Below are positions 1 to 12,310 of a stretch of 64,000 nt of DNA, in pieces (positions within the stretch are counted from its first letter, which is position 1; the number at the start of each line of letters is the position of its first letter). Under the pieces are notes generated by a model. That model was not told where the DNA came from. It ran no database searches and was given only the letters and a program-made list of their open reading frames with translations. The stretch is taken from contig NC_065920.1 of assembly GCF_024586455.1 (NCBI RefSeq), positions 56,675,960 through 56,739,959 of the forward strand, in the 5' to 3' direction. The translations under genes were made by a program, and so were the position numbers. The DNA is from Bactrocera neohumeralis. Its lineage: Eukaryota > Arthropoda > Insecta > Diptera > Tephritidae.

Positions 1-2180
1 TTAAAATGAAAACGATGGTTTTGTCTTTAAAGAAGAAAATAGACATTATTGTGTTTCAACGGAAAACATATGACAAATGTTCTCAAAGCGTTGGCGGAAC
101 GAATCATCAATAGTGAGAATTTGGGGAAAAATATGTGAAAACTGGCAGTGTCCTCCGCCAAACTGAAAGTCGAAGGAGAAAGAATCAATGGGAAGGTAGG
201 GTTTTAGTGCGGACCGCTTTAAACCTGCTTAAGAAATTGCTGGATATCTTAAAGATGCTCACCAAATATATCTAACTGTAAAACGTCAGTTGAAGGAAAA
301 GAATTCGAATGACCGAATAACTGTAAAAACTACGTGAATTACAGCAAAGATGTTATTAAAAACAATGTAAATTTTTGCGTCAAAACAAAATATAAGGAAA
401 ACACTTTATTCGTATTAAGGACAAGTATTGAAACCCGTTTGGTTCCATAAAATATTTTTTTCTACATTTTCTATATTGAGTTTATGTCAAAGAAAACTTA
501 GTTTTTAATTTTTTAATTTTAGCTAACGCTCAATTATTTGAATGGATAAAATGAAATCCTTATTAAACCTCCTATTTAAGCGATTTAAAAAAAAATATTA
601 GTTCCAAATGGCTTATTTTATTATTGTATCGTATTTCCTTGTATTATTATTTCGATATATTTTCCTTACAAATTAAGAATGTGATAGACTTACAGAGTAC
701 AGTAGTTATTATTAAACATGACAATCCTTGTTTCAGATAGATATACCCTTGCTTTAATTTCCGTGTCTGCTCGATATTATTGGTATTGTTGCAACTGCAT
801 TAAATTTAAACATTAAATCATTATACCTAAATGACAACAAACTTGGTTTTTTTCATTTGTGTTTATTATTATAGTACAAATAGTAATTTTTATAATTAAT
901 AAAGCGCAACGTATGCATAGCGGGTGAGCAACGTAAAGGAAGACAACTGGAAAAGACTGGCAGCAGAAGTCGCAGCAGGTTTTTACACAGCTTGGTAAGA
1001 GTATCCAGTAGACAAATTTTGCGTGCATCCGTTTGTCTTTTTCTTATAATAGAAGGAAGCATCGAAAGCCGGAGTGCAGAATTTTAAATCGCTAAATCTA
1101 ACATACTCCCATCTCATATCTCTCCCAGGGAACAACCGAGATAAGTATTAGTTCATGGTGCTTCTGCAAATGTTTTCCATTTTTGTGTCTTTTTTTTTGG
1201 TTTCCAATACAAACATAGGCAGATTTCACTGTGCTAACAGAGATGTGGAGCAATTAGTGTGCTGAATAGTATAATAGGGCTAATGTGTGTTAAATTTGGG
1301 GAGACGAAAATTAATATTAAATAAGTATATTGAAATCATTTAACATACTATATTAAGTTTATCATTGAGAGAAAAGTGGTATACCCAAATTGAAACAACA
1401 TCTGCGTTGGTGAGAGAGAACTTACAAATATAATAAAACCAATGAAGTGTGAGTCAGATTACATGAGCGTAAAAGTAACAGTTGGAATATGTAATACTAA
1501 AAATGCCGTATATGTCGGTGCTTATGCGCAGCACTACTATTACACTATTACAACGATTTTATTCTCACAGTATACAACTATATATATAAACTGTTCCACG
1601 AGTATAAAAATTGTTACTTATCGTAACAGATGCAGGCGTTGTAAACAAGAGCTTGTGGGCTATCAAAATAAGCACTCCCACAGTTAATCTTTGGTGAAAA
1701 TATACACAAATGTAGAATGCAGACATATCAACATACTATACATTTTTGTCACTGGAAACAAAGCCGCAATAAGCAATAAAAATATTTCGTTACAAGCTAA
1801 CGAACGGTGGATGAATTTTTGCACAAAAATTAAGAAATATGGAAATATATTGGTGGCTAACCGGATCCGCTTCGCATAATCTCCATTCGCGTTGGCGGTT
1901 AAAGAATCACAATAGCCCACCAACTTTCGTTACGCACTTCTGTTAGGAATTGACGTGATTTCTGGTTACCTCATAGCTTTCAGCTGCCAGCTTTATCGTA
2001 TGTAACAGCTCTGATTGGAAAGGTTGCGTTCCGATCAAAACTATTTAGAGTTTTTCTCAGTTGAAAGAAGTTATTTAAACATATTTGTTTACTTAACCGC
2101 TTTCATTGAAACAACATCTTTTATGAAAACCTAACTATTTACCGTAAGATAAAACATAGATACTGCCCGAAGTTTTAGAT
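1..2180. other. AT-rich stretch, no recognised gene
   Basis: Short spurious reading frames only. I see no family motif, terminal repeat or splice-supported gene. Positions 60-330 give a vague helix-turn-helix-like reading that I did not accept. Confidence 0.5.
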
Positions 2181-2760
2181 CTTCTTCTTCTTTATTGGCG
2201 TAGACACCGCTTACGCGATTATAGCCGAGTTAACAACAGCGCGCCAGTCGTTTCTTCTTTTCGCTACGTGGCGCAAATTGGATATTCCAAGCCAGGTCCT
2301 TCTCCACTTGGGCCTTCCAACGGAGTAGAGGTCTTCCTCTTCCTCTTCCTCTGCTTTTCCCGGCGGGTACTGCGTCGAATACTTTCAGAGCTGGAGTGTT
2401 TTCGTCCATCTGGACAACATTACCTAGCCAGCGTAGCCGCTGTCTTTTAATTCGCTGAACTATGTCAATGTCGTCGTACATCTCGAAAAGCTCATCGTTC
2501 CATCGAATGCGATATTCGCCGTGGCCAACGCGCAAAGGACCGAAATTATCTACGACTTCAAAGTTATGACTGTCAACAGTGACGTGAGAGCCAAGTCGCG
2601 AGTGCGACGACTGTTTGTTTGATGACAGGAGGTATTTCGTCTTGCCCTCGTTCACTGCCAGACCCATTTGCATTGCTTCCTTGTCCAGTCTGGAGAAAGC
2701 AGAACTAACGGCGCGGGTGTTGAGGCCGATGACATCAATATCATTAGATCACAAGCATTA
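2181..2760 (-). pseudogene. LINE reverse transcriptase 3' end (endonuclease-RT family)
   Basis: This is the C-terminal end of a non-LTR retrotransposon polyprotein. The minus-strand reading contains RIRWNDELFEMYDDIDIVQR, then RLRWLGNVVQMDE, then a Gly-Arg-rich stretch before RWKAQVEKDLA. It ends in a (GAAGAAGAA)n-type tail, seen as cttcttcttc on +. The same tail and last ~80 bases occur at 29951 and 37517, so three copies of one family are present, all on minus. Relative to the copy at 37.5-38.2 kb it lacks about 90 codons: VVDNF is joined directly to GPLRVGHG, an internal deletion. It is 5'-truncated near 2760. The clade is not settled; it resembles the elements often annotated as craniofacial development protein 2-like. 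Confidence 0.85.
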
Positions 2761-2769
2761 AATTTTGTA

Positions 2770-3778
2770 CTAATCAATAATATTCAAATTAATCCAATAG
2801 GAGATATATAGGCAGAAAAATAGATTCGCGAATGTGCTTGCAATCTAAAAATATTTAGGAGTTGCTGAATCGACTACACATAAATAAAATGTATAAATAA
2901 ACGGCGGGTGTCTTGTTTCAAAAAAAAAATAAAACGCGAGGTAAGAAAACAAATTATAATTAACTTCTCTTTCAAAGTATTCCTTACTTACTATTTGTAT
3001 TTTTTGCTTTAACCATTAAGCAATTATGCAATGTGTGCACTAACTTCCTTTTAACATACACGCTGTAAGAGTGTGTGAATCCACAGTAGGGGGAGTTAAA
3101 ATAATGAATATTTTTTCCGTTTGGTTAACTTAAAAACAGATTCATGGACACCTCTAAGAAAGTAGGAGCTCTTAATTTTATCTGTAACGATCGCCCCTTT
3201 CTATTTTTGCCTTATTATCAGATAAAAAATTCAAATATATTCCAACCACTTGAAAAAATTTCTCGTTTCCAATGTTAAAGGTTAAAGTTCGATTATTATA
3301 AGACAAGTTTTTTTAGAATTTTTTAACACATTTAATAAATCATTATATATCGGAGGGCTCATGCTTGTGAAAATTTCTGCTATTCAAAATGGTCTCTTAT
3401 AATTTTCGATTAAATTAGTTGTTGCGAAATATTCCGCGCCAAAGAGCAGAGCGCGTCACAAATTTTTTTTTTTAGTGAAATATAAATTAAATTTTTTTAA
3501 ATTAAGAAATGTTTAAGAATAAATTTTTCAGAGCACCAAGCGAAAAAATCATATTCTTTTTTTTACCCACTCTAATGTACAGGGCGTATGAGTAATATTC
3601 GTACGTGAACTTATGCCGCCAACTAAGTGAAGGGTGCTAACAGTTAATGAATGTATGGCATTAATTACTTCATTACTCTAAACAGATTACTTAGGATAAA
3701 TTTTGCGAAACGAAAGAAAGAAGAGATTGGATAACTCCAACTGGCGCTAAAGTTCGCATAGACTTACTGCATTAGCAC
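2770..3778. other. Unrecognised AT-rich DNA
   Basis: Poly-A and poly-T runs and short frames only. Nothing supports a gene or a bounded repeat. Confidence 0.45.
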
Positions 3779-3781
3779 GTG

Positions 3782-3812
<31 letters not shown>

Positions 3813-3815
3813 TAA
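3779..3815 (-). repeat. (TAAA)n tail of the adjacent LINE
   Basis: A run of TTTA units on +, that is (TAAA)n on -, lies immediately 3' of the RNase H-bearing LINE remnant. I-clade elements commonly end in short simple repeats, so I read this as the element's 3' tail rather than an independent microsatellite. Confidence 0.7.
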
Positions 3816-5027
3816 TAATTCATATAACAAAAACAGTTTTATTATATAAATACATAAACGCAGCACTGGCTACGAGGCCTTCAGCCGTCTTGTAATTATA
3901 ACTAGGTGAAAAATTCTAATTGCTAAGGGTTAGTAAAGATGTAATTTGCTTAAATATATTTTAACAAATCGTTGGTTTTTAAAAATCTATATACAATCAT
4001 CACGTTTTTTTCTGAAGGTTCACTTAGTAGTTTTATGAGATCAATGTTGCCAGAGTTGTGGGCTGTTGGGTGAAGCATCGGACAGAGTGTGAGTAAGTGT
4101 TTGATAGTAGCGGTGTCCTCGCAAAGGGGGCAAATGGATGGGCTTTTACCCGATAGTAAGTGGGCGTGTGTTATGATAGTGTGTCCAATCCTTAATCGAG
4201 TATATGTCTTCATTGCGCTAGTTGGAACTGTTGACGAGTAGATTATACGATTTCTGGCTGGGTTTATGACCGCGTAGTGAGCGTAAGGTTAAGAATGTCT
4301 TGCTTGGATGAGACGTAGTATGTTAAGGCAGGAGTCCTGGCTACATTTTTCGCAGCGAGGTCTGCGAAGTGGTTGCCTGTAATACCAGCATGACCAGGGA
4401 TCCACATTACTTGGATTTTCTGAGGGGCACCAATGACCGCGTCTCTGATAACTTCTATTATGGGATTGCGATTGGAAGGAGACGTTATTGCAGACATACA
4501 CGATTTGCTGTCTGTACAGATGAGGAACTTTCCTTTAGTCTTTTTTGCGTAATTAACTGCATGAAGGATAGCAGATCCTTCAGCGGTAAATACAGAGGCC
4601 GTTGAGGGAAGAAGCCAATTGCAAATAATTTCTCCTGTGGCAGTGACAACTGCTAACGAAGTGGAATCGGTGGACTTGGAGCCATCCGTAAACAATAACT
4701 TCCAGCCATTATTTGTGTAATTAGATTCCAGTTCAGCAAAGGTTTGTTGAAAGACTTCGTTTGGTGTGTTTTGCTTGGACAAAAACATAAGCTTATTCTG
4801 TAGTATTTTATCATTGATCAGACAGGGAAGATGTCGAGTGGTGAATTTGCGTGTTGCGTTACGTAAAATATTATTTTCTGCAGCGAAACTTAAGCATCTC
4901 GAAATAGCCGACTGTATTCTTGGAATTTTTCTTTTTTTCGTGGCATGCGTGATAGTTGTATTAAGTAATGGGTTGGTGTTCTCAGCCGTTTTCGCACGTG
5001 TTAATACGGTACAACTGCGGTATTTTC
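3816..5027 (-). pseudogene. I-like LINE: RNase H and C-terminal zinc knuckle
   Basis: This is the 3' part of a non-LTR retrotransposon polyprotein carrying an RNase H domain. An open frame runs from about 5027 to 4264 with the RNase H signatures FTDGSKS, TAEGSAI, TDSKSC and WIPGHAGITGNHFADLAAK, covering the acidic catalytic positions. A one-base frameshift near 4262 moves the reading to NPARNRIIYSS, followed by the terminal knuckle CPLC-x8-H-x4-CP at 4140-4060. A stop (TGA) closes the 5' side near 5027, so RT and endonuclease are gone. RNase H points to the I/LOA/R1 group rather than Jockey. It is a 5'-truncated dead copy. Confidence 0.88.
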
Positions 5028-5029
5028 AC

Positions 5030-7396
5030 AGCATCGCCAACAACTCGGTAATGGCAATAGCTGTAACATAAACATCTGTACGCTTCTGCTTATGGTATAG
5101 TAATGTAAAATGCATAGCATGCTATAGAATACTGGAATACATTTCTACTTTTTTACATTCCCATTTACACTGTCTATTTAATTTATTATGGAATTCGGAA
5201 AAAACTGGAAGTAAAATTGCTCGAGCCACTTCTGAGGAATACGCCCATCGTGCAGTTTTGAAAATGGCTCCTATAAAATCATGTTGTGTTTCATTTTCGA
5301 GACTTAACTCATATCGTCATCCTGATCATTTACATTACATGACTCCATATCTAACTCAATTAGTTTGACGTTTTGCAAACAACCATTTAGTGAAACTATT
5401 ATGCTCAGTGGCAACGTACTGCAAAAATATAAATACATATATTCATTGCAAGAAAACACAACGTAGTGACTGGATTGTAGTTTTGGTATATAGTTTACAA
5501 AAATATGTCGAAGGAAAGCTATTATGCTAATAAACAAAGAAATATAACAAGTTATAGCTTTCTCACATCGTCGGTAGGTAGGTTTGCAAGGTTGGTTATA
5601 AAAGTGAGTACATCACTTATTTGTGTATTTGTTTGTTATATGTTGGCAATATTACAAAATTATTCCCGTATTTCTCTAAACAGCAATCTACATTCGCACA
5701 AAGGAATATCTTAAATTATATTTAATAATAATTGTTAAATGTTTTCAACAAAAACTACTTAATATGATATGTTTTGACAAAAATGTTACAAGTTTCTTGA
5801 CTCCATCAAATACAGATAAACAAGCATAATTTTTTAAAAACTAATATTATTAAATAGTTTTTGTTGTGAAATTTTAATTTTTAAATCATTATATCACTTT
5901 CAATGTCAGCAGGCATAAAGGCTTTAAGTGGAATGCTGCTAAAAATAATATGAAAAATCTTAAGCACAAATAAGTTAATAGGAAAATATCAGGCATGTGC
6001 CTATTTTATTGTTTATGACCTACACTGCGTATAGGTGATTTTTCGATATAGCGAAATGTAGAACTACAATACTGCAGGCCGACTGACCTAGTAAATAGGG
6101 TTTCTCTCAAAGTGTTCCAGAGCAGAGCAATAAAACTATGGTAATCGTCGCAAAATAAAAGCTGACATAAATATGTATATTATAAAATTAAATCCATCCT
6201 AAAAACCGGAAATTATTAACTTAAAATTGGACACGATGACGACGCACTATATAAACTTCAAGATAATAGGTATTATTTTGGAGTGTGATTTTTATCTCTC
6301 GAAGTCAGATTTTTAAATTTCAACTGAATTAGACTGGTGTGTTATATAATGACTAATTATTTTTGAACGAAGTTGCTATCGTTGTAAAACGTACGCTATT
6401 TCATATCAAATTGGTAATAAAATGACAAATGGATCAGTTTGCTGTTGTTTGTTAAAACTTAAATTTCTTGCACTCTGGAATAAAAGAATATTGACTTATG
6501 CTGAAAATAGGGTATACTAAAAAATATTTACCCGCCACAAAATAAAAATTAACAGAAATCAAACAGCGCCTTTTCCAATCGTAAAACACCTTAAATTTTC
6601 TCAAACTTTGTTCTTTCTTTTAATGCGGTGTTTAATGAGAGAACTTATTTCAAAGTTCAATCAAACCCAAAACAAAAAAAAGAGCTACTAAATCAGCAAA
6701 AATTAGTAAAATTGTGACCACCCATTGTGACCAGGAAAACAATAGTGGAAATGTCCATTTGAACTCCTTATACACAAATATATACATATAACTTAAATAA
6801 GAGAACTTCCAAACTTTAAGGCAGGACAAAAACGATGGGCCATTCTCATTGCTCCCTTTGATTGATTGTCATTAATTTTCAAGATAAATTTTTAAATTAA
6901 TGGGTTATAAGCAGACTAATTGGGAAAGCCACGCAATTTAATAAAATTATTATTATATTATAAAGTGGAAATTAATTTTACTATTCTAGTGAAAAAAAGA
7001 TCATATAATGGTTTGAAATTTATAAATTTCCACTTGAAGATATTAGAGTTTTTATTGTTATTGAAACACTGAAAATTTTTTTTAATAAGTGAGTATAACG
7101 AACAAATTAAGTTGTTTTTGAAAAATAATAAATTTTTATATAACAATTAAGAAAATTATGGTTATAGTAACAAATAAATTTGTATAGATTTCTATATTTG
7201 TCGTGAGGATGCCACAGTTAATATTTACATATTGCCAAATATTGCTGATAATTATTAGCAAATGTATATGTGATAAAAATCTAAAGAGTTCACTAATGCA
7301 GAATAAATAGCTCTTGAATTGAATATGTTCTTAAACCGCTAATTAATATTAATTAAAAGCATACTCTACTAGAAAGAAAGGAATGCAATTAAAACC
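5030..7396. other. Unrecognised AT-rich DNA with one dispersed repeat
   Basis: No gene recognised. About 5990-6100 is similar to 20130-20225: both contain a tttatg-cctaca-tgcgta block followed by ctg-ggccgact. This is an uncharacterised dispersed repeat. Confidence 0.45.
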
Positions 7397-8440
7397 TCAA
7401 ACAAAAACAAAAACAAGTAAGGAAGGCTAAGTTCGGGTGTCACCGAACATTTTATACTCTCGCATGATAAAGTGATAATCGAGACTTCATTATACGTCAT
7501 TTACATATTTTTCAAATACCGTATTTTTGTAAAGTTTTATTCCGCTATCATCATTGGTTCCTAATGTACATACATACATATATATTATACAGAGAAGGCA
7601 TCAGATGGAATTCAAAATAGCGTTATATTGGAAGAAGGCGTGGGTGTGAACCGATTTCACCCATATTTCGTACATGTCATCAGGGTGTTAAGAAAATATT
7701 ATATACCGAATTTCATTGAAATCGGTCTAGTAGTTCTTGAAATATGGTTTTTGGTCCATAAGTGGGCGAGGCCACGCCCATTTTCAATTTTTGAAAAAAG
7801 CCTGGATGCAGCTTCCTTCTGCAATTTCTTCCGTAAAATTTAGTGTTTCCGGCGTTTTTTGTTAGTCGGTTAACGCACTTTTAGTGATTTTCAACATAAC
7901 CTTTGTATGGGAGGTGGGCGTGGTTATTATCCGATTTCTTCCATTTTTGAACTGTATATGGAAATGCCTGAGGGCAACGACTCTGTAGAGCTTGGTTGAC
8001 ATAGCTATATTAGTTTCCGAGATATGTACAAAAAACTTAGTAGGGGGCGTCCAAATATGCCCCTCCCTAATGCGAACCTTTGTGCCAAATTTCACTTTAA
8101 TATCTTTATTTATGGTTTAGTTATGACACTTTATATGTTTTCGGTTTCCGCCATTTTGTGGGCGTGGCAGTGGGCCGATTTTGCCCTTCTTCGAACTTAA
8201 CCTTCTTATGGAGCCAAGGAATACGTGTACCAAGTTTCATCATGATATCTCAATTTTTACTCAAGTTACAGCTTGCACGGACGGACGGACGGACGGACGG
8301 ACGGACGGACACACAGACATCCGGATTTCGACTCTACTCGTCACCCTGATCACTTTGGTATATATATCTGACTCTTTTAGTTTTAGGACTTACAAACAAC
8401 CAATACTCTCCTTAGCAACATTGTTGCGAGAGTATAAAAA
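7397..8440 (+). mobile_element. TIR-bearing repeat with (GGAC)n, copy 1
   Basis: A roughly 1-kb repeat bounded by TTTTATACTCTCGCA at 7450 and its inverse TGCGAGAGTATAAAA at 8426-8440. It is preceded by a small hairpin, GTTCGG-TGTCA-CCGAAC, at 7432-7449. A (GGAC)n tract sits at 8277-8310. A second copy lies inverted at 53988-54970, and a fragment at 36065-36180. Short frames conserved between the copies (for example around 7862-8095 and 8158-8330) most likely reflect nucleotide identity, since they run into the microsatellite. No transposase is present, so it is non-autonomous. The superfamily is undetermined. Confidence 0.75.
8277..8312 (+). repeat. (GGAC)n microsatellite
   Basis: About eight tandem GGAC units grading into acacagacatcc. 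It is a fixed internal part of the TIR repeat, since the second copy has a diverged version at 54120-54196. Confidence 0.9.
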
Positions 8441-8444
8441 AAGC

Positions 8445-10073
8445 AATATAGCAGAGGAAAAAACCTTTTAGAATGGAAACTCAAAGCAGTGAAATATCAG
8501 AAGAGAAGAAAGGCAGCAATCACATTTTTGAAGGGAGCTGTAATACTTTCCCTCTGTGTCTCTCCTCCTAACACACTGTGTGGTAGCAGAGGAAGCGCCA
8601 GTCAGCCAACAATAATGTGAGATCTCAGGCACATACCAAAGCAAACGGATGTTTGGTTGGCCGCCCTCTACGGGCTTGTTCAATTCCTCTTTATTCCAAG
8701 CATTTGAAGGTTTAAGAGTTTGAGGAGAAACAACATATATAAGCAATTTGAAACTGCATAAAGGCGTACAACTTTAACGAGCCAATGTATCTAGGTGAAT
8801 TAGAAAAGCACCGCTTTTGTTTGCCATGCCAACACCATTAGTGGCGCGGTTACCGGCAAATACTCCGTATATTTATTCCGTCTTTCAAAAATTGGCTAAT
8901 ATATACCTCAAAGTTGGGGTCTCCAAGTGTGAGCTTTTATCTTTCTTCTAAATACTCGAAAAGTTATTTCGTTTTGTTGAATTTGTAGGAAATTGAAAGA
9001 TTTTCAAAAAACACTTTTTTGAACACTCTGTGGGCTAAATAAGCATCTTTACCGATACTGTCAAAACGGATGAAATCGGAAGACCACTCTTTATATACTG
9101 GGGATTTATAGGAACTGGAGAAAAATTGAACGATGAACGTGGCATCGCCCACTTTTAGATGAAATCACATATCCCGGGACTTGCCAATTTCAACCAAATT
9201 TGGTGCATTACATTCTCCTGCCATTCTTATGTTACAGAGAAAAAATGGAAAGAAATGAAATGAGCTCCAATAGTCTCTACCACTTTGTATGATGCAAATT
9301 GAGTATCCAAATTTATAAAACGCAATTTCACAAAACACAGACTCGATTCTTCTTAATCCATAGTTTTTTGACTGTACTATGGGCATATGTTACAATTGCA
9401 GAAGTCATATTTTTAAATTGTTATTTACATATATTATCTATATATTCTGAGTAAATGAAATATTTCTGTATTTATTGCACTGCCATTTTGCTAAGATGTA
9501 AATAATTCAACCAGTTTTCGCACCACCAAATTTTGGTTAAAAACAATGAATTTTCAATTCTTCTACCGCAATTTTAGAGTTTTATTGACAAAACCCTTAT
9601 AAACGCAATTGTGAAAACAGATATATACAATTTAACGCACGTCGAAAAAAAGTAAAACTGTTAAGCGGTATAAACACACCTCCTGGCTTTTTGCAAATAA
9701 ATTACCACCGAATGTGAAATACCTAATTTTGCGCTCATTAGAACAGAACCTCAACAATAACATTTGCGTGTACAAATATGCACATGTGTATGCATGAAAA
9801 CTCACATACATACGCCCACGTTTTTGGATATAGTGTAGCGGTACGACAAATTTGGTGCACCGTAACCACGTCATGGTCGATGTGGAAATAAAACGAGTAC
9901 CAAACTCCACTGTAAATACAACAACAAATGAAGCTATCCATTGTAAATATTTTCACACGCCATAACGGCAAGATATCGAAAAGTCGAGCGCAGATTGTCA
10001 CTGAATGTGTTATTTATATTTCTTCTTTTTAGTAATGAAAACTGGAAATTTGTTACTTTTTTATCGCTTTTGA
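8445..10073. other. Unrecognised DNA with a diverged dispersed repeat
   Basis: About 8745-8850 resembles 22805-22910: both contain cataaaggcgta, ttaacgagc and ttgccatgccaac-ccatta. No coding homology was seen. The remainder holds short frames only. Confidence 0.5.
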
Positions 10074-10810
10074 TTAAGGGGGTATTCTCATGTAATCACT
10101 TCGAAGAATCGATTTTTTTTATATTTTGACAGTAAAACCTATCGAAAATATGCTGTGAAAAATTCAGACCGATAAGTTACAGCTCATAGTTGCCGACGTG
10201 TCGTAAGCGACTGTCTGCCAGGCGCCATGACACGAAAATTCTTCTCTTGAAACTTTAAACGCATTTTTCTCAAATCATCATTTTCTAAAACTGTCATCGT
10301 CCTAAAAAAAAGTATTCAACCGATTGCTTTAAAATTTACATATGTTCTTCTACTCATTTATAGTTATCGTCCCTACCAGAATTGTTTATTTTTGAAAATA
10401 TTTTCATATTTTTTTTTAAACGATTTTAACGAAAAAAAAACAAGATTTTCGTGACTGTTTTTTAAGTTCGACAATTTTTTTTAATATGAAATTGATTATT
10501 TTTGGTAGGGACAATAGCCGCAGAACTACTGAATAACAATCCATTCCAGTTTTTTATTTCAGACAACATGAACAGCGTCTATCACCATGACCAGTGAACT
10601 ACTTTTTTTTGTTGGGGACTAATTTAATCCCAAACAATATACATATATTAAAAATGTAAAAAAACGAAAAAAAAAAATTTTTTTTTGTACATTTCAAAAT
10701 ACAAATAAAAATATATTAAAAAATTAAAATGATTGAATTTTGTTGTCGCATTAAAAAAATTTCCGAAAAAGTGGTAAAATGTATGCGTTCACATGAGAAT
10801 ACCCCTTTAA
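10074..10810. mobile_element. TTAA-flanked MITE, 729 bp
   Basis: GGGGTATTCTCATGT begins at 10079 and its inverse closes the element at 10806. TTAA stands at both outer edges (10074-10077 and 10807-10810), the target duplication expected of piggyBac-type insertion. The interior is non-coding and contains a second inverted pair: a gtccctaccag block near 10370 and its inverse near 10500. It is therefore a piggyBac-type MITE candidate. No autonomous partner with these ends was seen in the window. Confidence 0.75.
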
Positions 10811-11089
10811 GCACTATTTAACATCCGAACGAAACATTAAAAAGTGGAATTAAATTTAGCAAACTGTAAATTGTGTGTCTTTTATACCCTAAACGAGGTA
10901 TTTTTGGGGTATATAATGTATATATATATGTATATAAATGATTAGCGTGACGACCTTAGCCAACTTAACCATTTGCGTCTGTTTGTCCTCGACCCCTATA
11001 TATTTGTGTCAAAGTTCTTTTCCAATTATCGGAAAAATTATTAAAAACAATATGCGGAAAAGCCTTCCGTGCATGTAGGGATTCACGTT

Positions 11090-11340
11090 TAATATTTTAA
11101 AATGACTCAAAACTATTATCCCGAAGCGGGAATAGAGAGAAGTCAAACGGAGCTGTATCATGCGAATACGGTGGTTGCGACATGATACTGGTTGAAAATT
11201 TGGCGAAAAACCTTGATTTAAGACTTGCTTTGACCTGGTTTTTTAGGCTTCGGCTCACCTTTTCCAAAAATATTCGGCCGAATGATCATCTATTTCTGGG
11301 TCGTAAGCATAGATCCAAAACTTACCGACTTATTTCACAG
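11090..11340 (-). pseudogene. mariner transposase fragment (family C)
   Basis: The minus strand reads FWIYAYDPEIDDHSAEY, the first catalytic Asp region of a mariner transposase, with a damaged K-EPKPKK-like stretch after it. A jump then leads to SQPPYSHDTAPFDFSLFP, the region around the third acidic residue. Stops and a large internal deletion make it dead. The same subfamily wording recurs in the better copy at 36.2-37.1 kb. Confidence 0.8.
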
Positions 11341-11389
11341 ACGTTAAAGCGACGCTCTTTTCCCAAAAAAATAAGGGATTTTGATGTGT

Positions 11390-11983
11390 ATCATCAGTAG
11401 ATCATCAATTGAAGATGATGGCCGTTCTAGACGTGGTACGTCGTCAACGCGTCCCCGGCTCTCTTTGAATGAATAATGTACGTATACCAATATGAATGAA
11501 TAATGTACATATACCAACCAAAAACTTTTGTTCGCGACAAACAATTATCACCGAAGACCTGCTCCAACTTTCTGAACATTTGGGCTTACGAAAGTTGTGT
11601 GCACGGATTGTTCCGCACAAATTGACTGACCAAAAATTGCTCAGAATCCAACATTTGAAGGACGATTATTTGACCAAAAATCACATTTTAACCATTAACC
11701 GCTGGTATGGCACCGTGCGACTTCTTCCTTTTCGGAAAAATGCATTTGCCCATGAATGGAAAGCGTTATGCAGACGTATAGGCCATTCAAAAGGCTTGAA
11801 CCGGCATACTGGCGGCCATACCGGCCAACGAGCTAAAACAATCGTTTGATATGCTTTTGTACCGTGTAAAAAGCTATATTGACGCAGTAGGATACTATTT
11901 TGAATAAAATAAATTGATTTTGCCGAAAAAACCATTTGTTCTGTTTTTCTTTCAAGTTCTGTTTACTTTGGAATGCACTTTGT
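11390..11983 (+). pseudogene. mariner element, family A copy 1 (deleted)
   Basis: Mariner transposase pieces on +. SSIEDDGRSRRG comes from the linker region, ITEDLLQLSEHLGLRKLCAR from the second helix-turn-helix, then after an internal deletion MAPCDFFLFGKMHLP and the C-terminal end LAAIPANELKQSFDMLL. Several stops and frame changes are present. The 3' inverted repeat GTTTACTTTGGAATGCACTTTGT ends at 11983 and matches the repeat of the copy at 28637-29461, so both belong to one family. The 5' end is missing. Confidence 0.85.
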
Positions 11984-11984
11984 A

Positions 11985-12310
11985 GTTGACTTTTGTGCAT
12001 GTCAAACTCATAAACCCATGTCCAATCGGCAGTAAAAATGCTCTCCATGAATGTGGGATCAGAATTAGCATGTCCAAAAAATAATCTTTTTGAAAAAAAA
12101 ATCAGCTTTGTTGGGATGAGTCGAGCAGGAACGCGTTTCATACCCAAAATATTCATCACGATCATTCAAACGGACTCGCGAGAGATGTCGAGCTGTCTTG
12201 ACATCTCTCAATCACTTGCCTGATGATTTTCAGGCACCATATTCTTCACCTTTTTAATATTTCTATCAGTTGAAGAGGTCGAAGGTCGTCCAAACCATAA
12301 GCTAAACAAC
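11985..12310 (-). pseudogene. mariner transposase N-terminal half (family B)
   Basis: The minus strand reads RPSTSSTDRNIKKVKNMV, then MKRVPARLIPTKLIFFSK, then DPTFMESIFTADWTWVYEFD: the DNA-binding half running into the first catalytic region. Two in-frame stops are present. The normal ITGDETW motif is altered to FTADWTW, replacing the residues around the first Asp. It directly abuts the family A copy, so one element probably inserted into or next to the other. Confidence 0.85.

Noticed and set aside
60..330. Possible Tc1-like helix-turn-helix reading
   Set aside because: Only a loose resemblance around KTGSVLRQ; frames are broken and there are no terminal repeats or catalytic motifs.
4766..5071. 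101-codon + ORF
   Set aside because: Shadow of the minus-strand I-like LINE reading, which carries clear RNase H motifs downstream.
8277..8312. Short regular repeats as a CRISPR array
   Set aside because: Tetranucleotide microsatellite without spacers, in a eukaryotic genome.
8158..8471. Two overlapping + ORFs that recur at 53.8-54.3 kb as a protein gene
   Set aside because: They run into the (GGAC)n tract and overlap in different frames; conservation is explained by identity of the repeat copies.
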